Shown: positions 12,532 to 22,671, numbered from the stretch's first letter. The stretch is DNA of 29,628 nucleotides from Saccoglossus kowalevskii (GCF_000003605.2 NW_003107109.1:74621-104248); one strand, 5' to 3'. Notes: generated by a model from the sequence alone, not told the origin. Made by a program: numbers and translations.

Positions 12532-12536
12532 TTTTT
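12357..12536. repeat. Compound tetranucleotide tract: (ATTC)n, (ACTC)n, (ATTT)n
   Basis: Three adjacent microsatellites in one uninterrupted 4-base register: about ten ATTC with one ATGC variant, then about twelve ACTC, then about twenty-two ATTT. The single-base differences between blocks suggest stepwise mutation and re-expansion of one original repeat. Confidence 0.97.
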
Positions 12537-12619
12537 CAACTGTTGGATAGGTGGGATCAAAACTGAATTTGTTGAAATTAGAAAAGTGTTCATGGTTGAG
12601 CACATAATCACCCCCGCCA

Positions 12620-13140
12620 GCAATATCACTTAAACAAATTAAACCTGTAAGACCGACTCACAGTAGCGAGTTTTGTAGCAAGGCTGTAACGCAACTCATA
12701 TAGAACAATGCGATGGTAGAAAAAGTCAAAACTTTTCAGGCTTGAATTTTTTAGTTTGTCAAAGAGTTTATAAACAGTAATGCAACTATCACGGGGAAAT
12801 TCTCTTCTTCTCGGGGTTCTCCACACGTGCCAGGGGGAATTATCGTCTCGTCTCTCTATCGCGTTCCCTTGAGGTACGGGATCGGGAGAGTCACTTAAGC
12901 TTCACAGTCAAATAGACACACACAACGAAATACGTTTCAACTCTCGTCTTAGTCGGTCAGTCGAGCACTCTATAAGACACAGCGCCCTGGGAAAAAGTCC
13001 CCAAGACTATCTATCGCAAGGCTGACCCAAGACTCTCTCTAGACTGCGTCTCAAGATTCTCCAAGACTGCCTTGGACTGCGTCTCTCCTCGTGTACTCGC
13101 CAAGACCAACTAAAACAACTTTATTCACTTTCAAAACCTT
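12620..13140 (-). other. LTR-like or promoter-like module (minus-strand reading), tentative
   Basis: The base composition is richer in GC than its surroundings. Read on the minus strand, it has GAATAAAG near 13125, five or so AGTCTTGG-type boxes between about 13115 and 13000, a TTATAGA box near 12970, and a long GC-mixed leader containing CACGTGTGGAGAACCCCGAG near 12820. Clustered short repeats before a TATA box resemble the U3 region of an LTR. No terminal TG...CA, primer-binding site or target duplication could be fixed. It cannot be the 3' LTR of the pol remnant at 14640-16030 by simple continuity, because a host exon lies between them. Confidence 0.3.
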
Positions 13141-13545
13141 AACCAATTACAAAGAAGTATTAAGACTCTAAGGCGTGGCCTTCACACATTCAACTAATCA
13201 CACTAAGTACTGGACACGTCATATCTTTTGATTAATCGTTCACTACATTAGTAACTACGAATACCAAACTGTCAGAAATAGTAGTCCGGATAGCGACGGT
13301 TATCTCGTAATTAGTTCCAAATCACTGAGTCGAGTTCCGTCCAGGACATCACATGAGCCTAAATGAACACAGCCATTCGATAGTAATCAACTAAATAAGT
13401 CAGTCAACAGATACGCGTAAACAATTTCATCATACAACATTAAAAAGGAAAAATGAATTGCATTATTATATAACACAAATTACGTATATTATATTGTAAC
13501 ACGATCGTTCGTGAAGTTTACAACTGATTCTGTATTGTTTTATAG
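13141..13545 (+). other. Intron end and 3' splice site
   Basis: AT-rich intron tail with no gene. It ends in TGTATTGTTTTATAG, the acceptor for the exon at 13546. Confidence 0.8.
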
Positions 13546-13727
13546 GGTTGTATCGACTACAATTGTTACTAGAAGTTGCAGCTGACAGATATTTAGACGT
13601 GAGGCCTTATCACTTACGCGGTGTTACCAGTGTTATTAACATATTAAACAAAATACGAGTCTCTGGTATAACAAAAACTATTTTAGATACGTCTCCGCCA
13701 AGTAGAACGTCGGCAATACTCACTCAA
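13546..13727 (+). CDS. Glutamate receptor ATD exon 2 of 6
   Basis: 182 bases. Its first two bases complete the split Gly codon of the previous exon, and it ends with a complete Gln codon (phase 0) before GTAAGTTATG. The join reads YLYDDTEG then LYRLQLLLEVAADRYLDVRP, the helix after the first ATD crossing in AMPA/kainate receptors. Then comes a strand/helix region with ITKTILDTSPPSR, in the place of the conserved (V/I)ILD(C/T) strand. The GL-x-RLQ motif is more kainate-like, while the preceding WDKFNYLYD is AMPA-like. The distance to the previous exon is 9.4 kb. The donor abuts a pentanucleotide microsatellite, which is unusual. No defects are seen. Confidence 0.93.
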
Positions 13728-13732
13728 GTAAG

Positions 13733-13804
13733 TTATGTTATGTTATGTTATGTTATGTTATGTTATGTTATGTTATGTTATGTTATGTTATGTTATGTTA
13801 TGTT
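13733..13804. repeat. (TTATG)n microsatellite starting at the splice donor
   Basis: At least 14 perfect TTATG copies begin at intron base +6 of the GTAAG donor and run into the assembly gap, so the true length is unknown. Confidence 0.97.
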
Positions 13805-14170
13805 NNNNNNNNNNNNNNNNNNNNNNNNNNNNNNNNNNNNNNNNNNNNNNNNNNNNNNNNNNNNNNNNNNNNNNNNNNNNNNNNNNNNNNNNNNNNNNNN
13901 NNNNNNNNNNNNNNNNNNNNNNNNNNNNNNNNNNNNNNNNNNNNNNNNNNNNNNNNNNNNNNNNNNNNNNNNNNNNNNNNNNNNNNNNNNNNNNNNNNNN
14001 NNNNNNNNNNNNNNNNNNNNNNNNNNNNNNNNNNNNNNNNNNNNNNNNNNNNNNNNNNNNNNNNNNNNNNNNNNNNNNNNNNNNNNNNNNNNNNNNNNNN
14101 NNNNNNNNNNNNNNNNNNNNNNNNNNNNNNNNNNNNNNNNNNNNNNNNNNNNNNNNNNNNNNNNNNNNNN
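13805..14170. other. Assembly gap (366 N)
   Basis: Unknown bases. The gap begins inside the TTATG tract and the right flank is another tandem repeat, so collapsed or unresolved repeat is the likely cause. Frames that appear open across it are meaningless. Confidence 1.
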
Positions 14171-14176
14171 GAGTCT

Positions 14177-14297
14177 GATATAACGTAATGCGAATATTTA
14201 TGATATGAGATGTGATATAAAGTGATGCGATCATCATGATATGAGATGTGATATAACGTGATGCGATCATTACGATATGAGATGTGATATAAACAAA
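14177..14297. repeat. 36-base tandem repeat right of the gap
   Basis: Two full units (14202-14237, 14238-14273) flanked by partial units, with landmarks GATATGAGATGTGATATAA and GTGATGCGATCAT. The array probably extends into the N gap. Confidence 0.9.
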
Positions 14298-14639
14298 TCA
14301 TAACGTGTCGAAAGATACCAAAAATGGCTCATTTGACGACTTGGAAAATGTCCAAGGTGCATTTTCGCAATACAGGCTTCATCATGTCTTACTCTCCAAC
14401 CTCAACTCGGCAGAGCACGAGAACAATGACATAAAGATTCGTGCGTGCAGTGCGCTAAACTAAACCCACTGGCGCAACCATCCTGAAACATGAATAAAAT
14501 ATAATTGATGTGACAACAATTCGATTCGTGAACAATTTGATCGGTAGTAATGACGAAATAAGAGTACCGGCTTGAAAAAGTTCGTAAGAGGGAACATTAT
14601 TATATTACGTAATCGTCCATGTATTTCGATGCTTTTCAG
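14298..14639 (+). other. Intron spacer
   Basis: No gene, repeat or transposon recognised. Confidence 0.5.
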
Positions 14640-14649
14640 TCACGTTGAG

Positions 14650-15040
14650 GCCTACTGATTTTGGGGGATCTAGCCACAGCATCTGAATAAGGATTCTCCA
14701 CACTAATATCTAACTCAGTATTAGCAGGGTAATTCAAAGGTTACACAATGTTTGTAGGAAGAGTTCGTTTGATAGGAGTCATTGGAGTATCCTGTATATG
14801 TTTACTATTCATATCATTCTGACGCTCTACTTCAAAGTTATTAGTGTTCTTAAGAGCTGTAAGTTGAGTATTGTTCACAATCTGGTGACTATGTACCTTT
14901 TAAACAAGATCATCTAATCTGGAGAGTGAGGTCGCTGAGCTACTAACCTTTGTGGCTAGAATAGGTATTATTTCGTGTGTTTTTTGTACGATGTATCTCA
15001 ATATTGATGCGAAGTTGTTGTAACATGTCATCATTATGAA
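14650..15040 (-). pseudogene. Degraded integrase core/C-terminal pieces
   Basis: Minus-strand fragments in two frames: PLHNDDMLQQLRINIEIH with RTKNTRNNT (about 15040-14970) sits where the integrase core helix preceding the catalytic Glu should be, but no Glu is seen. It is followed by VSSSATSLSRLDDLV, a TAA stop, then KVHSHQIVNNTQLTALKN and VERQNDMNSKH, and a last piece ENPYSDAVARSPKISRPQRD. A run of nine G (15060-15068) marks a likely frameshift. The order fits the pol remnant, but the last 300 bases are assigned by position more than by motif. Confidence 0.5.
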
Positions 15041-15106
15041 GTGGGAGGATACTAAAAACGGGGGGGGGTCTTGTGATTACATGTGATTGACAAGGCGAAT
15101 GTTAAC

Positions 15107-15488
15107 ATCAGTGTAGAGATGTGTACCTCTCTGTATCGTAAATGACTGACGATGTGAATAATGTAGCAGTTTCTCTAAGCTGTCGTTTGTGTCTAATCAC
15201 ATCTGTGGTGAATGATGTTCATCGTGAATCAGGAAGGTCCTCTGTGGTTTGCTCTAATATTGTGTTTGTTAGCTTCTTTAGTGAAGTGCAGGCATGGTAT
15301 TGTTCAGTCAATAGCTCAAAAGATTTGTCCAAATCACGTGCTTTCACAAGGTTGAGCTGATGTCCTGATGGGTGATCAAGTCTGATGTGAATAGCTGTGA
15401 GTAACCCATCCAGAACTGTGCGTGGAACAATGATTAAATAAGCTGATAGATGAAATGGCTAATTGTGCTTGACTACAAGTAGATTATC
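15107..15488 (-). pseudogene. Integrase zinc-binding domain and start of catalytic core (broken)
   Basis: One minus-strand frame carries LLVVKHN, then IIVPRTVLDGLLTAIHIRL and DHPSGHQLNLV, then LTEQYHACTSLKK, then EQTTEDLPD and SFTTDVIRHKRQL. The H-x3/4-H part is present, but the first Cys of the C-x2-C pair is Tyr (YHAC; the remaining Cys codon is at 15288-15290), so zinc binding would be lost. SFTTDVIR supplies the first Asp of the D,D,E core. Two in-frame stops (near 15459 and 15220) interrupt it. The reading is confident as integrase because finger, linker and core start occur in order at normal spacing. Confidence 0.85.
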
Positions 15489-15665
15489 TTTGCTATTGTG
15501 TTTGCACTTAGCTTCCCTTCAGATGTTTGTTAATGGATGACTTGTCCAGGTTGTATTGGATCATCATAATTCTCAACCAAGGATTTGTCTAATATATCTA
15601 TTTATCTACCATCAACGAGAGGCTTCAAAAATACTGTGATGTTAAGTTGGCTTTTCTGGGAGGGG

Positions 15666-16010
15666 TTAATAACCTGCACCTGTGCGGTGGAAAACTGTAA
15701 CTTGGTTTTGTCTGACTGTCATCAGAATTTTGATAACATTTTGGATAGCCCAGAACTGCCTTCGAAGGAGCTTATCGCTGACCTGGACGCATGGTTTATT
15801 GATGCTGAGAACATATGTCATATGATTTGACTGTATGATAAATGGGAATAGCAATGTAGAAAGCTTTACATATGATAATATGATAACCATGTCACTTGGT
15901 GTTTGCACTGCAGAAGCTAGCTAGTCAAGTTTTTGCTTCGAAAATGCCATATTTGGTAATGGTTTGGTAAATGGCCTGATGGGTGAGGGAGTACAATGGC
16001 TTTATTCATA
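15666..16010 (-). pseudogene. RNase H-like end of a retroelement pol (broken)
   Basis: The minus frame from 15908 to 15666 reads FIIQSNHMTYVLSINKPCVQ followed by SDKLLRRQFW, matching the pattern at the end of RNase H in this pol family (IIQS, a Thr/Val-Leu strand, K-P-C-V-Q, then a Leu/Arg-rich helix). Here the expected acidic residue before K-P-C is replaced by I-N, so a key RNase H residue appears lost. Just upstream, AIVLPHPSGHL (about 16005-15970) matches the start of the domain, but the strand holding the first catalytic Asp is missing, consistent with an internal deletion. The frame ends in stops after RTGAGY. Transcription of this fragment would be antisense to the receptor. Confidence 0.75.
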
Positions 16011-16030
16011 GAGAATTGTGTTTGCACTGA

Positions 16031-17175
16031 CTTGAAATAATGTGGTATACTGCTGGACCATTAAAATTAACTTGTGACACAAGTCTAGAAATTGTTGAAT
16101 CAAGTAGCTCTAATATAAACCAGCACATTTTTCAAAGACATAACCCAATATTTTACAGATACGAATAAATAATCATAGACCACGAACAGTGTTAAGAAAT
16201 GGACATGATGGCAGTGAAATGTAGAAAACTTTTCTTTTTAATCTATCCTAGAAATTCGGTTGATGTAGGGCAAAATGTTGTTTTAAATGTTGACAAGCGC
16301 TTAAAACTTGACAAGTTTTTTTTTCAAGTTTTGTGGAAGCTCTTTTCTGGTGTCTCCACAACTGTATAGGTTATCAGCATGTTTTGCAACATACCTTCTT
16401 GAATGCAGTCATCTAAGACACAGTACATAATGTTTTCTAATCCTGTTTTTGATTGGAGCCTTAGCAAATAAAATTTCCTTGTAGTTCGATGCGTGTACTG
16501 TAAAACACCACCTTTTATATGTGGCTGTTTGATTGGACTCGCGTGTCGGCTATGGTTTGAATCATACTTAATTGCCTGGAATTGGCGGATTCCAAACATA
16601 TGTACACATTAGTGTGAAAAACTGAAAAACAACTAGGTTAATGCCATTGAAATGTTTTCATGTGGCTGAGGATTGCGAAATTCCATGTGATGGTTTATGA
16701 AGGGTAAGTAGGTGGTACACAGATGATTTAGCAGGAGTGATTATTGCGATAAACATTTCCAGCTATTGTTGCCTCATTGAAAATTCATAACTAAATAATG
16801 CTTGGTTACAACCATATTTGTGAGGATGTTGAGTTGTAAAGTTTTGTTGAGCCAAAGCGTAATTCAATAGCTCATGAAGACTTGGGAAAACTGATCTAGA
16901 TGTACTCACCAGAAGTGTGCAGAATAGTAGCCTGTGTGTGGCACCGAGGAGGGGGCACACCGGACCTAAAACTGGGTAGAGGGATGCCAAATAAATGATA
17001 TGAAGACACTTTTTGTCAAATGTGAAATCACAGTTCTCGGACCATCAGAAAGCGTGGATCGTTGAACACTAGTTTATACAGTCCCATCTGTATCTATGTT
17101 TATTATCTGTCTGCTACTTTGTTTTTCAAAAACCTGGGATCAAAGATGTTTGACAATTTATACCTATTTGGACAG

Positions 17176-17178
<3 letters not shown>
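16031..17178 (+). other. Intron segment, no supported gene
   Basis: Small minus-strand ORFs at 16324-16599 (91 codons) and 16763-16990 (75 codons) have no recognised domain. They might be further decayed retroelement, but reverse transcriptase motifs such as a YxDD box were not found. There is a small hairpin with arms AAAACTTGA and TCAAGTTTT at 16303-16332. Confidence 0.5.
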
Positions 17179-17244
<66 letters not shown>

Positions 17245-17272
17245 AGTATATATATATACATGTATATATATT
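17179..17272. repeat. (AT)n microsatellite with imperfect tail
   Basis: About 31 uninterrupted AT copies to 17239, then GGGTAAGT and a shorter AT tract containing ACATGT. Apparent ORFs of alternating Ile-Tyr here are artefacts of the repeat. Confidence 0.97.
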
Positions 17273-17515
17273 CTTGAAAAAACATAACCCATTTCAATGG
17301 CACGTCTCCAATGAGATGTGAGATGTGCCGCCAGCGACACGTTAAAGTATGTTACCTGTCTTTTAAATAGTGATTTGGTCTATGGATGGACGAACATCAG
17401 TATCAATAATCGCCATAAATAGTGTCCCAGCTAACACAACAACGTGCATCAAAGTTTAGGGTAAAGATTATTTTGTAGACAATGCGATGTGGGTTTCACA
17501 AATGGAACATTATAG

Positions 17516-17568
17516 TAGTGTTAGTAGTAGTGTAGTGTTAGTAGTAGTGTAGTGTTAGTAGTAGTGTG
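17516..17568. repeat. 17-base tandem repeat, three copies
   Basis: Three near-perfect head-to-tail copies of GTGTTAGTAGTAGTGTA. Confidence 0.95.
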
Positions 17569-18189
17569 GCAATCGAAACTAGTGACGTAGTCGCGTTAGT
17601 TTCAGCTCATGTGGTTGAGCCTAACTGAAGAGGGCAGTGATAAAAAAAAGGCGATGGAGAAATATGACTGTTTAGTCTGACTTTAGTGTTTGATTAGTTT
17701 TGCTGAGGTATAAGTGAACTTCATTTGTTAAGGATTTGCAGGTGCTCGGGAAATGTTTAGAGTGGTCGCCTCGGTTTGCTGATGTGACAGTATAATAGAA
17801 ACTAAAATACAGCATAGTAACTAACTAGTTGTAACTAATGAAAACGTTTTCTAGCTTGTTTGTCTTCATTGTTTTGGGACACATACATACACACTATTTT
17901 AAAGTGGGCTGCCTTAATGCTATAGTACAAACGTGTTCGCCAGTGACTACTTGGACGGGTTACTAGACGTCTTAGCTTTCGACTTGAGTATTGAAGTTTC
18001 AAGTTCGTCTCAGCGCTGCCACCACGCAAGTGATAAGACAAAAACTGGAGAACAGTAATAAATTAGTGTAATGTGAATACAGCAACAACGGAGGGCAGGT
18101 CCCAGCATAACTAAATGAGCGCATGAACTGTAACATAACATAAAACGACCAAAGGCTGCTACCCGACACATTGGATAAATAGCATTTCC
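17569..18189 (+). other. Intron segment, nothing recognised
   Basis: No coding exon, RNA gene or transposon seen on either strand. Short minus ORFs here lack domains. Confidence 0.55.
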
Positions 18190-18640
18190 AATTCGTGACA
18201 CAATACAATAGACCATATATCCGTTCAATATACATAATATAAATAAACTCTGATTAGTGAAATAAGAAAGAGGGTTTTAACCAATATATCATCAACACAA
18301 TACAATACAATACAATACAATACAATACAATACAATACAATAGGAACAAAGACATATTGTAGTTATACATAGACTGAATAGCGGTCATTCAATATACAGA
18401 CATAATACTGGATATAGTGATATATAAACAATGAATATAATGATAAAGATAGACAATTTGATCAAATATTTCATTAACACAATACAATAGAAACACAACC
18501 ATCCAATATGCAGACATACTATATATACTGTATATATTGAGAGATAAACAGCAGTTAGTAAAATAACTTAAGTTAGAGTGATTCAATATATCATTAACGC
18601 GACACAATATGCACTTGGTCACTTCATATGAAAACTTAAT
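18190..18640. repeat. Diverged ~120-base tandem repeat with an internal (ACAAT)n expansion
   Basis: Copies of a unit carrying AATATATCATCAACACAATA, TCAATATACAGACATA and GATATATAAACA recur with starts near 18283, 18465 and 18585 and a partial one near 18200. Each holds ACACAATACAATAG or a variant. In one unit this short motif has expanded to about nine ACAAT copies (18296-18342), making that unit longer (182 bases against 120). Confidence 0.85.
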
Positions 18641-18655
18641 ATAGAGAGAGTTATA

Positions 18656-18859
18656 TTAATACATGGGGACCTCGTGACAGGAACAGAAACAGGTCACCAG
18701 ATTGAGTGGGTGTTTCTCGTTATGTTTTCGCACGTGTCGACACTCCTCCTCGGCCTTTATTGCAATCTCCAATGCAGTCAGCGCGGCGTGACTAGAGAGA
18801 TTATCTGACAGTACATTTCTAGCAAAGATGATACTCGCGTTCTGTTCACAGATAAGCAC
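18656..18859 (-). other. Exon-like open frame, unrecognised
   Basis: A minus-strand frame of 67 codons, richer in GC than its surroundings, with a plausible composition: LSDNLSSHAALTALEIAIKA, then EEECRHVRKHNEKH and CFCSCHEVPMY. An ATAG precedes it on the minus strand and could serve as an acceptor. No donor, partner exon or known domain is identified. It may be a fragment of another transposon or chance. Confidence 0.15.
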
Positions 18860-19859
18860 CTATCTTATACAATCAATCACTCGGGTGTATCAATGGGCGA
18901 TCGATTAAAAATTGAGAGGTGATGACAAAGAAAATACATCAACCTGACAAGAATTGAGTATCTTCTATCGATCAGTATCAAATATATCGCGATTGATAGG
19001 TCAAATGCTGAAAAAACGTCGTAAAAATATCAGTTTTTTCTTGTCAATGTTGACAATCTTATATACTTATTCATATCATCTAGTTCGTAGATGAATCAAA
19101 CAAATCCATGCATACGATATGATAATAATAAATGCATAGTGAATAAATGTAAAAACTAGTGTATGCTACTGGTACATAGACACACAAATTGTTCGCTAAA
19201 ACAATATCAAAGCGATCTGGAATTTGGTCTAAGTATACAGTCACAAATAACCCAGACAAGTGATAATCTCGGATAATTCCGGGTGTTTTAAGGTCATGTT
19301 TCGGATTATTGCACATCTATAGATCATTTTAAGTCACTGTTTTTTTTACGAATGGACTTACTGTTAATGTGTGGTACTGTCAGTGTAACGTAAGAACTTA
19401 ATTTCCTGCACGTCGGAATAACTCACAGTTGCTTTAGTGACACTTTAAGCTTTTTCCTTCTAAACTTCTTGTTAATAGCGTTGGCGTCAATTAATTAAAG
19501 CTTATACGATTATTGGGTAATACCACGAATAGGAGAAAACTATACCCTATGTTGAAAACAGAATAAGCTACTAGTACACACCAATACACTATGAACGATC
19601 TAATTTCGTAGAATAATACGTGTCTGATTATCCTGTGAGTCAAATCGTCTCAATTACGTCATCTCCTAGAAATAATAACCAATCAGCGATACAAACTAAG
19701 TCTTTCCTTCTCTTAGAGCACAATAAAACGCCAAAAAGAAAATGTATGATATTTTTTTTCGATGTTGTGTGACTGAGCCCTGGGCGACGCATCCGAAATG
19801 TGCTAATCTAATGTATTTATTTGGTAACTATTTGGTCATATCACATGGGCTCATTTCAG
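18860..19859 (+). other. Intron segment, nothing recognised
   Basis: AT-rich, with no supported gene, repeat or element. A CCAATCAG box occurs at about 19679. Confidence 0.55.
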
Positions 19860-20100
19860 ATGTCCCACTCCAGATGTCTGCCTTACAGTTACGCCTTACG
19901 TCTTTTGCATTTATCACAAATGTCTCGCGATATACATGTAGTTGCCGTCACTGAAAATTACAACTCTTGGTGTTTAGCACAATGATCTGACTATGCAGTT
20001 GTCGTTAATGAAGAATACAGTTATATACGTTTAGCATAAAAAGCTCGCGATGCGGTGGTCGTCAGTGAAATCACTGTACTGTTATGTTTAGCGAATCAAA
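19860..20100. repeat. Diverged ~60-base tandem repeat, three to four copies
   Basis: Copies near 19924, 19985 and 20044 share CTCGCGAT, GTTGCCGTCA-like, and GTTTAGCACAA-like segments in the same order, with a weaker copy before 19924. Confidence 0.75.
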
Positions 20101-20219
20101 CCGCATACCCATATGATACCAGATACTGAGATTGAATATTGCATTCGGGCTATATAACTTGATTCATCCTTGACAATCAACAAACCACAGTCAAACTACA
20201 CATGGCTTGCCCTGTAAGG

Positions 20220-20352
20220 ATGTGCAGATCATAACATAGGGTGGGGATATCATTACACATGTGGGGCAGATCACAGCATAAAATGGAGAGATGGACTACA
20301 AAAGGTAGAGTAAATCATAGCGTATGGTTGGAAAATCGTAGCATAGGGTACT
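20220..20352. repeat. Short degenerate repeat around ATCATAGCATAGGGTGG
   Basis: Four to five loose copies of a ~30-base unit (GCAGATCATAACATAGGGTG, GCAGATCACAGCATAAAATG, AAATCATAGCGTATGG, AATCGTAGCATAGGG). Confidence 0.65.
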
Positions 20353-21340
20353 AGGCAAAGTTATCTATGCAAACAAATTAACCACATATTTAAGTTGGAG
20401 AGTAATCGCCTAAATGGAATGTAGAAAAATATTACTCATAAATTTCTCATAATGACTTTTTAAAGAAACAATTTAAAGGAATTCATAAGCCGATGTAAAG
20501 TAGAGTGTGCAATTATGTACAAGCGAGAAAGAAATAAAAGTGGTGACGTTATCCATACTGTTATTTTCAGTTGAATGATATGAGCCTTACAATCACAAAA
20601 TCAACACTAATAGTAATTTATGCATCATGAACCTCAAAAAAATCTACCAATTAACCTCATTAGATTAGATCGGAATGGTAAATGCCGTCATATCTGGACA
20701 TCCAGGTAATCGATAATAACACCAAAACAAAAAATGTTTTAAAACTGGCCACTGTAAAACTAGAAAACATGTAAAAACACTGCATTATAATAATCAAACA
20801 CTGCGCCCTTTTTTAAGATGATAATGTCTGTATGGCCAAACATGAAATAATTACTTAAATTCAATCTTCCGTGTGAATGAGCATTGCATTATGGTTATCC
20901 CGAATAATCCAAGACCTACAACATGCAATGGATATTGAGAAATTAGAGATCTGCGATTACTCACTATATAAATGGTAAATTGTCAGGTGGTTTACAACAC
21001 TATATCTAATACAATATATCATTTTCATTTTCTTCTTTTTATCTTGAACATTGTATCACACCGATATCAGATACATTTTCAATTTGAATAACCACTTTTC
21101 TTTACCAGTTTAAACATTTGATCGCGTGTAAACCACACATAAACTGTTAAATGAAACTCAAAATCATCTGCCAACATTTTTGTAACGCTTTTGTATATGT
21201 TTTTACGTAAGTAATGTTGATCATAAATATTACTGTCGTGGTATTAATCCCGCGACTTCAGACGCACTTCAATCGAAATCAGAGCGATTTAGGCTTGTCA
21301 AAAAATATTGTCTCGAAATGTAAGAAACGATGAATATTCG
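20353..21340 (+). other. Intron segment, nothing recognised
   Basis: AT-rich non-coding DNA. No gene or element supported. Confidence 0.55.
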
Positions 21341-21957
21341 CATTACACATTATTACAAAACGTTGCCTATCATTACGTATTATTGCGTAACGTTGCCTAT
21401 CATTGTGTAACGTTGCCTATCATTACGTATTATTGCGTAACGTTGCCTATCATTGCGTAATGTTGCCTATAATTACGTATTATTGCGTAACGTTGCCTAT
21501 CATTGTGTAGCGTTGCGTAGTATTGCGTAATATTGCGTAACGTTGCCTACCATAGCGTACCGTTGCGCACAATTGGGTAGTATTACGTAGCATTGCCTAT
21601 GATTAAGCAGTATTGCGTAACGTTGCCTATTATTGCGTAACGTTGCGTAGCATTGCGTAGTATTGCGTAACGTTCCTTAACATTATATAGCGTTGCTTAA
21701 CATTGCGTAGCGTTGCCTGTCATTGCGTAGTATTACGTAGAGTTGCCTGTCATTGCGTGGCGTTTCGTAATATTACGTAGCGTTGCCTGTCATTGCGTAT
21801 CATTGCGTAGCGTTGTCATCTAATGCCTAGCGTGGTGTAGCGTTGTGTAGTATTATGTACCGTTGCCTATGATTGCGTTTCGTAGTTTTTCGTATTGTTG
21901 CGTAGTATTGCGTAGCGTTGTCCTCCATTGCGTAGCATTGTGTAATATTTCGTATCG
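21341..21957. repeat. Decamer array in strict 10-base register (about 61 units)
   Basis: Two alternating decamer types, CGTTGCCTAT and CATTGCGTAG, with many substitutions. From 21341 to 21880 all 54 units are exactly 10 bases with no insertion or deletion. One register change of 5 bases near 21885 precedes the last ~7 units. Nearly every unit keeps TTGC or TTAC at bases 3-6 and TA at 8-9. Numerous ATTGCGTAA and ATTACGTA words resemble C/EBP and PAR-bZIP sites. Confidence 0.95.
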
Positions 21958-22640
21958 TCGGTATACAATTCCAGAACGAATCAGTGGTAGGTTTAGATAT
22001 TATAAGCAGTTAGAGGTTTCACAATTATAGTCGTGTGTGTGATATGACAATATAATAAACGAATCATACAGATATAACCAATTCAAATTACAGACAATAC
22101 AAGTGTTTGATAAATATAAATTGTGTAGCGTTATCCTATCAATGACAATCGCATCATACCTTGCAATTGTCTCGCTTGCCACAGAGCGTGGCCAACCCGG
22201 AAATAATGATGGATCGTTGTATGCAAGTGTCACTTGGGACACAATGGTCAAGTTAATGGCGCAAACATATCCTCGCATTTAATGTACGATCTTATCGTAA
22301 AAGAGGGGAATGCAGCGAGCTCATCAATTGACTATCTTCTGTCAATTTGTACGTGTGTTCCTAAGCATAGATATCTCCAACACATTAAAGAGTATTACGT
22401 TATCGGTCACGTTAAACAGCTTGTCACTGGCATCTCTGAATAGTTTAATGTAATGGTGTTCAGCACACAGAACCACGTGACAAGAATGCGAGCAGTTTAA
22501 TTAGCCATATAATTATAACTAACATTTTTAATCGAAATGAAGACAGAAAACAATGTTGTCAAATTGCTATAACCTGCATAGCCTAGAGGCATAATTAAGT
22601 ATGCCCCCCCCCCTTTGTGATGTTTAGTTGTATTGCACTG
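21958..22640 (+). other. Intron segment, nothing recognised
   Basis: Small ORFs on both strands (22000-22278 minus, 22234-22443 plus) have no domain. A run of ten C lies at 22604-22613. Confidence 0.55.
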
Positions 22641-22671
22641 AAATAGTATGCCAAGATATGGGTTAACATAT

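Larger units (their letters stand above)
14640..16030 (-). mobile_element. Decayed LTR-retrotransposon pol fragment, antisense to the host gene
   Basis: On the minus strand, pieces line up in pol order: end of RNase H (about 16010-15666), then integrase zinc-binding domain and start of its core (15488-15107), then degraded core and C-terminal pieces (about 15040-14650). Frames are broken by several stops and shifts. No reverse transcriptase domain, gag or paired LTRs were found. The match is to the retroelement pol family with an IHIRLDHPSGHQL-type integrase finger, which is common in marine animal genomes. The assignment is by recognition of motif order; the clade is not certain. Being antisense to the receptor is the usual tolerated orientation of an intronic LTR element. 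It is dead as a mobile element. Confidence 0.8.

Noticed and set aside
12270-12566. 98-codon plus-strand ORF rich in HSFI, LTHS and LFIY repeats
   Set aside because: It is the translation of the tetranucleotide microsatellites.
12620-13140. 3' LTR of the pol remnant at 14640-16030
   Set aside because: The order would fit, but an intact host exon (13546-13727) lies between the two, so they cannot be one simple insertion.
13548-14301. Open frames of 147-211 codons across 13548-14301
   Set aside because: They run through the N gap, so the frames are not real. Only 13546-13727 is supported as coding.
17062-17303. Ile-Tyr repeat ORFs on both strands
   Set aside because: They are the translation of the AT microsatellite.
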